DNA of 64,000 bases from Spartobacteria bacterium. Its GTDB lineage: Bacteria > Verrucomicrobiota > Verrucomicrobiia > Chthoniobacterales > UBA10450. This document shows, piece after piece, positions 27,702 to 37,282 of this stretch. A program made the position numbers and the translations under genes. How positions within the stretch are numbered: position 1 is the first letter of the stretch; every line of letters starts with the position of its first letter. Under the pieces are notes generated by a model. It searched no databases. It had not been told where the DNA came from and saw only the letters and a list, made by a program, of their open reading frames with translations. The DNA is taken from NCBI GenBank assembly GCA_003167555.1, contig PMSN01000010.1:80973-144972 (forward strand), written 5' to 3'.

Positions 27702-29654
27702 TCAGGAAGCGCGGAGCATCAGGTCCGGGATTGGCTGGTAACGCAGGGTAAGCGTCGGAGAGCCAGCGAAGTTTTCGTCGGGATTTTCGTTAGCAAAGCG
27801 GGCCGATGTCCGGACCGGAGACCCTGCGACCAGCACAACATTGGTGTCGCTGAATTCGTCGCGCCGCCAGCCGATACCCAGGTCCAACGAACGCACCAAC
27901 GGAACGTTCATGGTTGCAGTAACTAAAGGGATGTTGAGTTCGAAGAACCAGGAGTCGACTTGCTGCCGGAACTTGGAAAGAGCCGCCTGGTTGAAGCCCA
28001 GTTGATCGCCGGAAGCCTGAACCGCATCAGGAATCTGCTTTTGGTTGACCTCCCGGTGCTCGTAGCTCCCGGCGACGTCGATGCCTCCGTTCCACAAGTT
28101 CGGAAGAAGGTGGGCGTTCATTTTCGCGTCGCCCAACCAATCCCGCTCGTAGGAGAAGGAGTGGCCAATGTAGGAGGCGGCCTCCGCGCCGGCGATGTTG
28201 TTGTAGGCGCGCGTTCCAGTCTGCACTCCATTCGCATAGGTCGGAGCGACGCCCACGGGCGCGGCAAACTGACCTATGAAGGGATCGAAAACACCGATAC
28301 GGATTTGGTTCCGAATCCCTTCGCGAGTGAAGTCGCCGCTGTCCGTTCGCAACTTGTCTGAGCGCTCGTAAACAAATCCTGTGTCATAACCAAAGCGACT
28401 GACGAATCCGTTCTCGTTCCAATTGAAATCGCCGTTTATGCCAGCGACATAACGGTAGTAATCCTGATCGTAGAAGGATTGCCGGTCGCCCAGTTCCTGG
28501 ACTGTCCGATATCTTAGCAACGTCAGAGTGTTACCCGGAAACGGGTTGAAAGGTGAGCTGCGCACGTCGCCCAATCCATTTGCAACGCTGGTAAAAGCGA
28601 TAGGAGTCGGCGAGATGGCGTTATCCTGCTTCGCTTTGGAATACAGGATGTCGCCATAGAGCTGGAGGCCATCGCTAAAAACCTTGTATCTTCCGGTCAC
28701 AAAATACATCGCTTTCTCGACCGCGGGAATCGCGGGAGTAAAGGCGCGGAAATTGAATCGGCTCGGGTCTGCGCCTGCTGGCGTGTCAAAAAGACGATAG
28801 CTGGCGGGATTAGGCGCGTTGTTCGTGAGATCGATCAGGACGCGCTGGCCGCCGCCGGCCGCGATTGGTCCGGACAAAGACATTCGGCCGGCAAACGTCG
28901 GGCTATTGTTGTTCAAGCCGTCCAGCCCGAGACCGGTCGCGTCGTTACTCAGATCGCCGGTTCGCGAGATCTCACGGTCACGCGAAAATAAGTTTGCGCG
29001 GGAATAATATTCGGCGGCCGCCGCGATGGAGACTCTTCCATGGAGACCGGTGACGCCACCACGCAGATAGACCTGACGAACATGCGCATCCGAGTCCGTC
29101 GTGTTCCCGTAGAAGGCATAAACTTCTGCCCCTTTGTACGGTTTTTCGCCAGGGCCGTTGAGCATGACGAAGTTCACAACGCCTCCGGTCGAATCGGAAC
29201 CGTAGACCCCGCCGTCAAATACTTCGGCGCGATCGAGTGCGCTAAGCGGGATGGCATTGATATTCGAGAAACCGAAGGCGCGCCGGCCATTGATTAGCGT
29301 CACGACATTGCGCGCACCGAGCGCATAGAGATTGATGGACGCGCTGCCATCGCCACCCACCGAGTCATTTTCAGTCCGAGTGGTTCCCACAAAAAAAGAA
29401 GTCTGACGTAATGCCTCGATGGGAGTGTCAGCTCCTTCCTTCTTCATCCACTCACCTGTGGTGACCCACACCCTCAACGACCCCTCCGTCTCGCTACTCG
29501 GGATTGGATCCATGATGACAATTGTACGTTCCTCGTCATCAGATGCCTGGGAGGTCGACGGACTTTGAGCATGAGCGCTCAGGCGCAAAACGAAGAACAC
29601 CGCGACAATGCCTGTGAGAATCGAGCGAAGTGGAGGTGGATTCGGTAGCTGCAA
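27702..29654 (-). pseudogene. TonB-dependent receptor, N-terminal part (plug and partial barrel)
   Basis: Outer-membrane receptor for TonB-driven uptake. The frame opens at 29798, but a TTG at 29654 preceded by AGGAG at 9 bp gives a signal peptide (ILTGIVAVFFVLRLSAHAQ) at the correct place, so this start is preferred. A plug domain follows (SASINLYALGARNVVTLINGR, SALDRAEVFDGGVYGSDSTG), then barrel strands to LMLRAS and TGA. The codon expected there is TGG (Trp) before RQSIRPPAFEE. The substrate is unknown. Unless the stop is read through or is a sequencing error, the receptor is truncated. The subtilase gene lies divergently 171 bp away. Confidence 0.85.
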
Positions 29655-29824
29655 GTCAGACCGCTCCTGGTTGGGAATGCGACGACAGACTGTTGAAACG
29701 CAATCGATGTGACAAGACTTTTTTCCGCATTGACGATATTTCCAAGTGGGACGATTGGTTGCCTGTCGCGCGATCCAAGACGCGTGTGATCGGTCCACTT
29801 ATCTTTCTTGACCGCTTGGGATCC

Positions 29825-32800
29825 ATGAGACGATTTTTTTACTCGATGTGCGCGCTTCTCGCCTTCGCGACGGCGCACGGACAGACTTCGCCCGCGCTCA
29901 CTCCGGTTTCGGGCGCTGTCGTCGCGCCAGAAAATCTGGGCCTCGGGCTGAAGCAAATCTTCGAACTCTATCAAGCAGATCAAGCGCAGGCGCGCAACAA
30001 GGTCGCCTCGACCGGATCGATCATGTCGGACGCTTCCGGGCGGCTCGTGGTCAACATCTACCTCAACGGAAAAACCGCGCCGGGCCAGGTCGCCGCCCAA
30101 TTGTCTAATCTCAGTTTGGAGATCATCGCGGTGGAAACACACTGGCGGAGCGGCGTCATTTCCGCGTGGCTGCCGATCGCAAAGGCCACCTCGGTCGCGA
30201 ATCTCCCCGGTGTGCAAAGCGTGATGCTCGCGCGGCGTCCGCTTCGTCGTGTCGGCGCGGTCACGGCCGAGAGCAGCGTGGTCGAGCACGCGCGTGAGGT
30301 TAACACGCCGGGAACCGTTACGAATCAAGGCATCCTTGGCCGCAATATCAGCGTCGGCATCGTTTCGGATTCGTTTGATGGCGCCACGGGAGTTCCGCGC
30401 GCGAGCGTCGGAGTCGCGGCCGGCGATCTCCCGGGGCCAGGGAATCCCGATGGCTACACCCAGCCGGTTGTCGTTTTGCAGGATGATCCGAGTTCGTCTT
30501 CCACGGATGAAGGCCGGGCCATGGCCGAGATCGTCCACGACATCGCGCCGGCGGCGAAGATTTGTTTCTCGGCCTCCGGTGCGACCCAAACCACCATGGC
30601 CGCCAGCATTCGCAATCTCCGCACCTCGTCGCAAGCTCTGAGCGACATCATCGTCGATGACACTGGTTTTCCCGACGAACCTTTCTTCTCCGACGGCATC
30701 ATCAGTCAGGCCATCGAGGATGTGGTGACGAGCAACGCGCTCGCGGGGAAAAAAGTGACTTATTTTTCCGCGGCGGGGAACGCTGACAACCGCGGCTATG
30801 CGGCGGACGCCAACATCATCACGTCGGTCGCGGCGCAATCATATCGGGGCAACCTCAAGTTCACATCGGTCTCCTCGACCCTCTACGCGGGTGGCTTTCA
30901 GAACATCGGCTCAAACGCTGCGCCCGCGATCGTGATGCCGATCATGACGGGTTCCGACCCCGCGGAAATCGTCTTTCAATGGGACGATCCGTTTAATGCC
31001 GGCAGCGTGACGACCGACTACAACCTTCTCGTTTTCGATCAGAACGGAAATTACCTCTCGTCGGCCAGCGGCACCGACAACAATTCCCCGACCGGCCAGC
31101 CCATCGAGATCGTCGATCTGAATCCGGGCACGAACTACCAACTCGTCATCAGTCTGCGCACCAACGCTCCCCCCACCGCGCGGCATCTTCGAATGATCAG
31201 CTTTGGCGGGGGCACGATCACGGGTCCTTATTTCACCGACAACGTCATTTCGCTTTTTGGGCACCCGGCTGCCGCAGATGCGAATGCCGTGGAGGCCTAC
31301 GTCTACAGCAACACGCCGAATACCATCGCGAATTATAACTCGGGCAAACTCAATCCGCCGCCCGGGCCCTACGAGCCAGCAAGCGAGAGCTTCAACGCAA
31401 AGGGCGGCGCGCTCCCTTTTTATTTTAACGCGCAAGGGCAGCGGCTCTCATCGCCGGAGATTCGGATGAAGCCGGAGTTCGCCGCGGCGGATGGCGTCGA
31501 CACTTCTTTTTTCCCGCCCGACGCCGGCTCTGATTACGACAACGACGGTTTCCCAAATTTCTTTGGCACCAGCGCGGCGGCTCCGAATGCCGCAGCTTTC
31601 GCAGCGTTGCTGCTGGAAGCCGCGGGCGGTCCTGGCTCGCTGACGCCCGCGCAGGTGCGGTCCACTCTCGAGCAAACGGCGATGCCGCACGACATCGATC
31701 CGAATTTTTCCAGCGCCACACTTTCCGGAGGAACCGCTGCGGTCCAGGTCAATGCCTCTGGTGATGACAGCAATGAAAGCGCGACGAGCCCGAATTTTTT
31801 CACGGTAACTTTCAATGGCGGCGCCGGAGAGACGCTCAACCAACTTACGATCGATCTGACCAACACCGCGCTTGTCTTCGATCAGCGAGCCGACCTCGGC
31901 TTCCCATTTACCGTCGGCCAAAACAGCGGCGGTGTGTCGGTGACGCCCAGCCTCTCCGCCGACAATCGCGTTCTCACTCTTACATTCGGAAACACCTTCA
32001 CCCCGGGGAAAACGATTTCGTTCGGAATCGATCGCGACCTGGCAGCGATCACGGCCGGTGGCAATTCAGCTGATCTGCTCGCGGGCGCGGACGTCACCGC
32101 AACCGTCGATTCCGGCCAAACGCTCTACGGCGCTTTCGCCAATGCGCTCGGGAACAGCTTCGTTCCCACGGACGGCTACGGATTGGTGGACGCGCGCGCC
32201 GCGGTCCAATCGATCGTCGGAAAAAAATCGAGCAGCAGCGGCGTGCCGGGGAATCTTTCCACGCGCGGAACGGTCGGCACCGGCAACAATGTCCTGATCG
32301 GCGGCGTGATTGTCGACGGGACGGCGGCGAAAAAAGTGATCGTGCGCGCGCTTGGCCCGTCGGTTCCGGTGCCCGGTGCGTTGGCCGATCCGACCCTGGA
32401 GTTGTTCGACGGCAACGGCCAATCGCTCGCGTTTGATAATGATTGGCAGGACGATTCGAACCAGGCCGCGCAAATTCAGGCCACAACAATCCCGCCGACT
32501 GATCCGCGAGAAAGTGCGCTGGTCGAGACGCTCACTCCCGGCAACTACACCGCCATCGTGCGCGGCGCGGGTAACACCACCGGCATCGCGCTCGTGGAAG
32601 TTTACGACCTCGACTCGAAGCCGGCCGCGTCGCGCCTCGCGAACATCGCCACACGCGGCAACGTGCAGAGCGGCGACAACGTCATGTTCGGCGGCTTCAT
32701 TCTCGTGAACGGTCCAGCCACGATGGTCGTCCGCGCCATCGGTCCATCCCTCGCGGCGTTCTTCCCCGGCGTCCTCGCCGATCCCGCGCTCGAGCTGCAC

Positions 32801-33010
32801 GATGGAAACGGCGTCTTGATCGCTTCGAACGACAACTGGCAGCAGGACTCGTTGCAAGCGATCCAGGTGCAGTCGATCGGCCTCGCGCCCACGAGTCCGC
32901 TCGAAAGCGCCATCATCACCACGCTCAACGCCGGCAACTACACCACGATTGTGCGCGGCGCGCGCGGCACCACCGGCGTCGCGCTGGTGGAAGTTTACGA
33001 TTTGCAATAA
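29825..33010 (+). CDS. Secreted subtilase (S8) with C-terminal double module
   Basis: The frame is open from 29630, but the ATG at 29825 starts a signal peptide (MRRFFYSMCALLAFATAHGQ) and avoids the divergent TonB gene, giving 1061 aa. The S8 catalytic triad is visible: Asp182 (GIVSDSFDG), His238 (AEIVHDIAP) and Ser583 (GTSAAAPN). Residues 810-1061 are two related modules (DNA 32252-32641 and 32642-33007) of the same type that end the giant Asp-box proteins 20 kb away. The protein is probably exported and surface-attached or released, degrading extracellular protein. A beta region (about 645-800) separates catalytic and C-terminal parts. Confidence 0.9.
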   Translation: MRRFFYSMCALLAFATAHGQTSPALTPVSGAVVAPENLGLGLKQIFELYQADQAQARNKVASTGSIMSDASGRLVVNIYLNGKTAPGQVAAQLSNLSLEIIAVETHWRSGVISAWLPIAKATSVANLPGVQSVMLARRPLRRVGAVTAESSVVEHAREVNTPGTVTNQGILGRNISVGIVSDSFDGATGVPRASVGVAAGDLPGPGNPDGYTQPVVVLQDDPSSSSTDEGRAMAEIVHDIAPAAKICFSASGATQTTMAASIRNLRTSSQALSDIIVDDTGFPDEPFFSDGIISQAIEDVVTSNALAGKKVTYFSAAGNADNRGYAADANIITSVAAQSYRGNLKFTSVSSTLYAGGFQNIGSNAAPAIVMPIMTGSDPAEIVFQWDDPFNAGSVTTDYNLLVFDQNGNYLSSASGTDNNSPTGQPIEIVDLNPGTNYQLVISLRTNAPPTARHLRMISFGGGTITGPYFTDNVISLFGHPAAADANAVEAYVYSNTPNTIANYNSGKLNPPPGPYEPASESFNAKGGALPFYFNAQGQRLSSPEIRMKPEFAAADGVDTSFFPPDAGSDYDNDGFPNFFGTSAAAPNAAAFAALLLEAAGGPGSLTPAQVRSTLEQTAMPHDIDPNFSSATLSGGTAAVQVNASGDDSNESATSPNFFTVTFNGGAGETLNQLTIDLTNTALVFDQRADLGFPFTVGQNSGGVSVTPSLSADNRVLTLTFGNTFTPGKTISFGIDRDLAAITAGGNSADLLAGADVTATVDSGQTLYGAFANALGNSFVPTDGYGLVDARAAVQSIVGKKSSSSGVPGNLSTRGTVGTGNNVLIGGVIVDGTAAKKVIVRALGPSVPVPGALADPTLELFDGNGQSLAFDNDWQDDSNQAAQIQATTIPPTDPRESALVETLTPGNYTAIVRGAGNTTGIALVEVYDLDSKPAASRLANIATRGNVQSGDNVMFGGFILVNGPATMVVRAIGPSLAAFFPGVLADPALELHDGNGVLIASNDNWQQDSLQAIQVQSIGLAPTSPLESAIITTLNAGNYTTIVRGARGTTGVALVEVYDLQ

Positions 33011-33084
33011 GCGCCGGTTGCATTCGTTAGGCCGGGCGGATTCTGGATTGCGCGTCTTTCGAGCGGCGTCTATGAATTAGACGC

Positions 33085-34338
33085 ATGGAGGCTCGAGTCG
33101 AACCCCGGCGCACGATCGCCGAGCTGAAGGATTTGCGCGAGCTGACTGGCGACGAAAATGGAGCGCAACGCGTGGCGTTCACTTCCACGTGGGCGAAGGC
33201 GCGGGCCTGGCTGCGGCGCAAGCTGCAAGAATTGCCGACGGAAATTCACGCCGACGAAGCTGGCAATCTCTGGGCGACTCTGCGCGGTGAATCGGAACAG
33301 GCGCTCCTCATCGGCGGGCACATCGATTCAGTCCCGAACGGCGGCTGGCTCGATGGTTGCCTGAATACTCTCGCCGGCGTGGAAATTTTGCGGCGCATCA
33401 ACGCGCAATACAACGGCAGGCCGCCGGTGACGGTGCGCCTCGTGGATTGGGCGGATGAAGAAGGCGCGCGTTTCGGAAAGAGCCTCTTCGGTTCTTCCGC
33501 GTGTTCAGGTCACCTCGATATGGCTGAGGCGCGCGCGCTGAAAGACAGAAACGGCGTGCGCCTGCCATCTGCGCTGGCGGAAAATGGAATCGAGTTTGAG
33601 CACGTGATGGAGTGCCGGAAGGAGCTGGCGAACGCGGCTGCTTATCTCGAACTGCACATCGAGCAGGGTCCGGTCCTTCTCGATTTGGATCGGCCGCTCG
33701 GCACAGTGCTCGGAACTTTCGGCGTCGAGCGTCACGCGATTACGTTTCACGGGCAAGCCGCACACTCCGGCAGCACGCCGATGAACAAACGGAAGGATGC
33801 ATTTCTCGCCGCGGCGAAAATGAGCCCGGAAATTTATCGCATCACCGAGCGGAACGGCGGCGTTTGCACCATCGGCTCCTGCACGACCAAACCCGGCATC
33901 GTGACCAGCGTGGTGGAAGAATGCCGCATCACGCTCGATCAACGTCATCTGGACGCCGCCGCCCTTGCCCGCATGCTGGCCGAAGCGAAAGCCGCCGGCG
34001 AACGCTTCGCCCAGGAAGGCAACGTCACCGTCTCATGGGATCGACTCTGGCAAATCGAACCCATTTTATTTAACGGCGATCTGATCGCGCTCTGCGATAA
34101 AGCGATCTCAGAAACCGGCGCCGCGCCACATCGCCTTCCCTCCGGCCCGTTGCACGACGCCGCCGAGGTGGCGCGCTCCGGCATTCCCACTATCATGATG
34201 TTCGTGCAAAGCCTGCACGGCATCAGTCACAACAAGATCGAAGACACGAAAGAAGAGCACCTGGAATTGGCCGTCACCGCTTTCGATAACCTCGCAACGA
34301 AAGCAATCAGGTGGATCGAGCGCTCCGCCGCTCGATGA
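33085..34338 (+). CDS. M20 amidohydrolase, probable beta-ureidopropionase
   Basis: A 417-aa zinc hydrolase of the allantoate amidohydrolase / N-carbamoyl amino acid hydrolase group. Metal and active-site motifs are present: GGHIDSVPNGGWLDG, DEEGARFG, LHIEQGPVL and SHNKIEDT near the C-terminus. The small dimerisation domain includes HAITFHGQAAHSGSTPM. The sequence alone cannot separate allantoate, N-carbamoyl-L-amino acid and N-carbamoyl-beta-alanine as substrates. Its place directly before dihydropyrimidine dehydrogenase and dihydropyrimidinase genes points to N-carbamoyl-beta-alanine cleavage to beta-alanine, CO2 and ammonia. First gene of the pyrimidine catabolic run. Confidence 0.85.
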   Translation: MEARVEPRRTIAELKDLRELTGDENGAQRVAFTSTWAKARAWLRRKLQELPTEIHADEAGNLWATLRGESEQALLIGGHIDSVPNGGWLDGCLNTLAGVEILRRINAQYNGRPPVTVRLVDWADEEGARFGKSLFGSSACSGHLDMAEARALKDRNGVRLPSALAENGIEFEHVMECRKELANAAAYLELHIEQGPVLLDLDRPLGTVLGTFGVERHAITFHGQAAHSGSTPMNKRKDAFLAAAKMSPEIYRITERNGGVCTIGSCTTKPGIVTSVVEECRITLDQRHLDAAALARMLAEAKAAGERFAQEGNVTVSWDRLWQIEPILFNGDLIALCDKAISETGAAPHRLPSGPLHDAAEVARSGIPTIMMFVQSLHGISHNKIEDTKEEHLELAVTAFDNLATKAIRWIERSAAR

Positions 34339-34486
34339 GAAATGGCGGCGAAACCACCAGATGAAAACATCGCGCGACGGAGCGCGCGATCCACCTTGCC
34401 AGCACCGCGCCCGCTTCCTGCAAAATGCTATCGAGTTTCCCCGGCGAAACCGATAAACAGAAGGATTCACCCAAGAGAGGAACACG

Positions 34487-35626
34487 ATGCCGACACTTGC
34501 GACCACCGTCGATGGCCTGAAACTCCCGAATCCGTTTGTCATTGGATCGGGACCGCCAGGAACCAACCTCAATGTGATCACACGCGCGTTCCGCGAAGGC
34601 TGGGGCGCGGTCATCGCGAAAACGGTCAGCCTCGATTCCTCGAAGGTGATCAACGTCGCGCCCCGTTACGCGAAATTGCACGGACTCGACCCCAAGGACG
34701 TGATCGGCTGGGAAAACATCGAGTTGATCAGCGATCGCCCCTTCAACATCTGGCTCGATGAATTCAAGAAATGCAAAGACCAGCATCCCGACGGGATCCT
34801 GATTGCGTCGATCATGGAGGAATATAATCGCGACGCCTGGGTGGAAATCGTCGAGCGCTGCGAAGGCGCCGGGATCGATTCGTTCGAGCTGAATTTCTCC
34901 TGCCCGCACGGATTGCCCGAGCGAAAAATGGGCGCGGCCATGGGCGAGAATCCCGAGATCGTCCAAGAGGTTTGCGGCTGGGTGATGGCGGCGGCGAAGA
35001 AACCGGTCTGGGCGAAGATGACGCCGAACGTAACGCGCATCGCGGAGCCGAGCCGCGCGGCGTTCCGCGGCGGTTGCCAGGGCGTGAGCGCGATCAACAC
35101 GATCCGCAGCGTCATGGGAGTGAATCTCGACACGCTTCGTCCCGAGCCGACGGTCGAGGGATTCACCACGCCCGGCGGATATTCTTCAAAAGCGGTCCGG
35201 CCGATTGCGCTGCGGATGGTGATGGAAATCGCGACGATGATCCGGAGCGAATTTCCCGGCCGCAGTTTGTCGGGGATCGGCGGGATCGAAAGCGGCGGCG
35301 ACGCGGCCCAGTTCATCCTCCTCGGCGCGGACACGGCGCAGGTCTGCACGGGCGTGATGAAGTTCGGCTACGAATCGGTGAAACGAATGTGCGACGAGCT
35401 GCTCGCCTTCATGGAGAAGCACAAGTTCGAGACGCTGGCCGATTTCAAAGGCAAGAGCCTCGATTATTTCACCACGCACGCGGAGCTGGTGCGCATGCAG
35501 ACCGAGCGCAAAGCGAAGGACAAGGCCGCCGCCGCGGCCGCCGCGACGAAGAAGATGGTGGCGGCCGACGGCGAATGGAGCGGCGATGAATTCGTGAAAC
35601 AATCCGACGCGCTCGCGCGTGGCTAA
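34487..35626 (+). CDS. preA: Dihydropyrimidine dehydrogenase subunit PreA-like, lacking Fe-S domain
   Basis: FMN-binding alpha/beta barrel reducing uracil/thymine to the dihydro form. A strong AGAGGAA ribosome site precedes the ATG. FVIGSGPPGTN, ELNFSCPHGLPERKMGAAMG with the catalytic Cys139, and SGIGGIESGGDAAQFILLGA match the DPD family, which includes dihydroorotate dehydrogenases. The product is 379 aa; E. coli PreA is about 411 aa and ends in two CxxCxxC clusters. Here the tail is Ala/Lys-rich (KDKAAAAAAATKK) with no such clusters, and no PreT flavoprotein gene is in the window. The electron donor is therefore unclear. Second gene of the catabolic run. Confidence 0.87.
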   Translation: MPTLATTVDGLKLPNPFVIGSGPPGTNLNVITRAFREGWGAVIAKTVSLDSSKVINVAPRYAKLHGLDPKDVIGWENIELISDRPFNIWLDEFKKCKDQHPDGILIASIMEEYNRDAWVEIVERCEGAGIDSFELNFSCPHGLPERKMGAAMGENPEIVQEVCGWVMAAAKKPVWAKMTPNVTRIAEPSRAAFRGGCQGVSAINTIRSVMGVNLDTLRPEPTVEGFTTPGGYSSKAVRPIALRMVMEIATMIRSEFPGRSLSGIGGIESGGDAAQFILLGADTAQVCTGVMKFGYESVKRMCDELLAFMEKHKFETLADFKGKSLDYFTTHAELVRMQTERKAKDKAAAAAAATKKMVAADGEWSGDEFVKQSDALARG

Positions 35627-35635
35627 TTTGATTTG

Positions 35636-35711
35636 CCGCGGATGCCGCGGATAACACGGATGAAATAATTCCTTCTGATATCCGCGTAATCCGCGTAATC
35701 CGCGGTTATCC
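35636..35711. repeat. Intergenic inverted repeat (CCGCGGAT family, copy 1)
   Basis: The 95-bp gap between preA and the semialdehyde dehydrogenase gene is almost filled by an imperfect inverted repeat built from CCGCGGAT, ACGCGGAT and TCCGCGTAATCCGCGG words. It resembles the element at 37204-37271 in sequence and position. It would form a long imperfect hairpin in the mRNA. Confidence 0.75.
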
Positions 35712-35720
35712 TGTTTTTCA

Positions 35721-37202
35721 ATGATTTCCTGCCCAATCTTCATCGGCGGTGAATGGCGAACGCCTTCCGGTGTCGCTACCTCTCCGGTCTTCAATCCATC
35801 ACGGGGCGAGACGATCGCGGAAGTGCCGATGTGCGGTGCGGACGTCGTGAACGAAGCCGTCGAGTCCGCCGCGGCGGCATTCCCCGCGTGGCGAGAGACA
35901 CCTCCCGTGGAACGCGCGCGCGTCTTTTTTCGCTACCGCCAGTTGATCGAGGAAAACTTCGATCGCATTTGCCAGAGCGTTTCCCGCGAGCACGGCAAGA
36001 CGCTCGCGGAAGCGCGCGGAAGCGTTTATCGCGGCATCGAGAATGTCGAATACGCTTGCGGCGTTCCGACTTTGCTCTTCGGCGACACGCTCGAGAATCT
36101 CGCGCGCGGTGTTGATTGTGAAACGCTCCATCAGCCGCTCGGGGTCTGCGTGGGCATCACGCCATTCAATTTTCCCGCGATGGTGCCGATGTGGATGTTT
36201 CCGCTCGCGATCGCTTGCGGAAATACTTTCGTGCTGAAGCCGAGCGAGAAGGTTCCGCTCACCGTTGTGCTCATCGTCGAGCTGCTCGAAAAAGCGGGGC
36301 TGCCCAAAGGTGTTCTCAATCTCGTCCACGGCGGACGCGAATGCGTGGATGCGCTGCTCACCCATCCGAAGGTGAAAGCGATCTCGTTCGTCGGCTCGTC
36401 GCCCGTGGCGAAATACATTTTCGAAACGGGAACGCGCCACGGGAAACGTGTGCAAGCCAACGGCGGCGCGAAAAATTACATCGTGATCATGCCCGACGCT
36501 GACGTCTCCCATACCGTCGATGCGCTCTCGACTGCGGCGTTCGGCTGCGCGGGCGAACGTTGTATGGCGGGCTCCACCGCCATTACCGTCGGCGCCGCCG
36601 CCGATCGCGTGTTGCCTTCACTGGTCCAAGCCGCGCGCTCCATTCGAGTCGGACCGACGGACACCGAACTGCAACCCGACATGGGCCCGGTCATCACCGC
36701 GCAACATCGCGATCGCGTCGCGAATCTTGTCGCAAGCGGGGAAACCGAAGGCGCGAAGATTATTTGCGACGGCCGGGGCGCGCGGATCGCCGCAGCGCCC
36801 AATGGATTTTACATGGGCCCGACCATTGTCGATCAAGTCCGGAACGAGATGACTCTCGCGCGGGAAGAAGTTTTCGGACCGGTCTTGAACGTCATGCGAA
36901 TGGAAGATCTCGATCACGCCATCGAGATCGCTAACAAATCGGCCTACGGAAACGGCACCGCGATTTTCACGAACTCCGGCAAAGCCGCGCGCGAGTTCAA
37001 GCATCGCGTCAAAGCCGGCATGGTCGGCATCAATGTCGGCGTGCCGGCGACGATGGCGATGTTCCCCTTCACGGGCTGGGACGATTCCTTCTACGGCGAT
37101 CTGCACATTCAGGGGAAGGAAGGCGTGCAGTTTTACACTCAACAGAAAGTCATCACCACGCGTTGGTTCGGCGACGGGGTTGGCGATGTGTGGAAAAAAT
37201 AA
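35721..37202 (+). CDS. mmsA: CoA-acylating methylmalonate/malonate-semialdehyde dehydrogenase
   Basis: A 493-aa NAD-dependent aldehyde dehydrogenase. The family signatures are intact: GITPFNFPAMVPMWMFPLAI, KPSEKVPLT and the catalytic Cys281 in GCAGERCMAGS, the Cys-Met context of the CoA-acylating MMSDH subgroup rather than ordinary ALDHs. In this neighbourhood it would oxidise malonate semialdehyde (from uracil) and methylmalonate semialdehyde (from thymine) to acetyl-CoA and propionyl-CoA. It is flanked on both sides by the same type of hairpin repeat. Confidence 0.92.
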   Translation: MISCPIFIGGEWRTPSGVATSPVFNPSRGETIAEVPMCGADVVNEAVESAAAAFPAWRETPPVERARVFFRYRQLIEENFDRICQSVSREHGKTLAEARGSVYRGIENVEYACGVPTLLFGDTLENLARGVDCETLHQPLGVCVGITPFNFPAMVPMWMFPLAIACGNTFVLKPSEKVPLTVVLIVELLEKAGLPKGVLNLVHGGRECVDALLTHPKVKAISFVGSSPVAKYIFETGTRHGKRVQANGGAKNYIVIMPDADVSHTVDALSTAAFGCAGERCMAGSTAITVGAAADRVLPSLVQAARSIRVGPTDTELQPDMGPVITAQHRDRVANLVASGETEGAKIICDGRGARIAAAPNGFYMGPTIVDQVRNEMTLAREEVFGPVLNVMRMEDLDHAIEIANKSAYGNGTAIFTNSGKAAREFKHRVKAGMVGINVGVPATMAMFPFTGWDDSFYGDLHIQGKEGVQFYTQQKVITTRWFGDGVGDVWKK

Positions 37203-37203
37203 A

Positions 37204-37271
37204 CCGCCGATTACGCGGATGACTCGGATAAATCATCTTCACATCCGCGATATCCGCGTAATCCGCGGTTA
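37204..37271. repeat. Intergenic inverted repeat (CCGCGGAT family, copy 2)
   Basis: The gap between the MMSDH and dihydropyrimidinase genes is an imperfect inverted repeat: CCGCCGATTACGCGGAT at the left and ATCCGCGTAATCCGCGGTTA at the right, with AT-richer centre. It shares words and layout with the element at 35636-35711. Confidence 0.75.
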
Positions 37272-37282
37272 ATGATTCTGTC

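Noticed and set aside
27702-27704. Selenocysteine or Trp recoding of the TGA in the TonB receptor
   Set aside because: Other genes here end in TGA, and the family has Trp, not Cys, at this place; no hairpin of the SECIS type was evident just downstream. A plain nonsense change is simpler.
29630-29824. Longer N-terminus of the subtilase from 29630
   Set aside because: It would bury the signal peptide 65 residues inside and overlap the divergent receptor gene; the ATG at 29825 fits.
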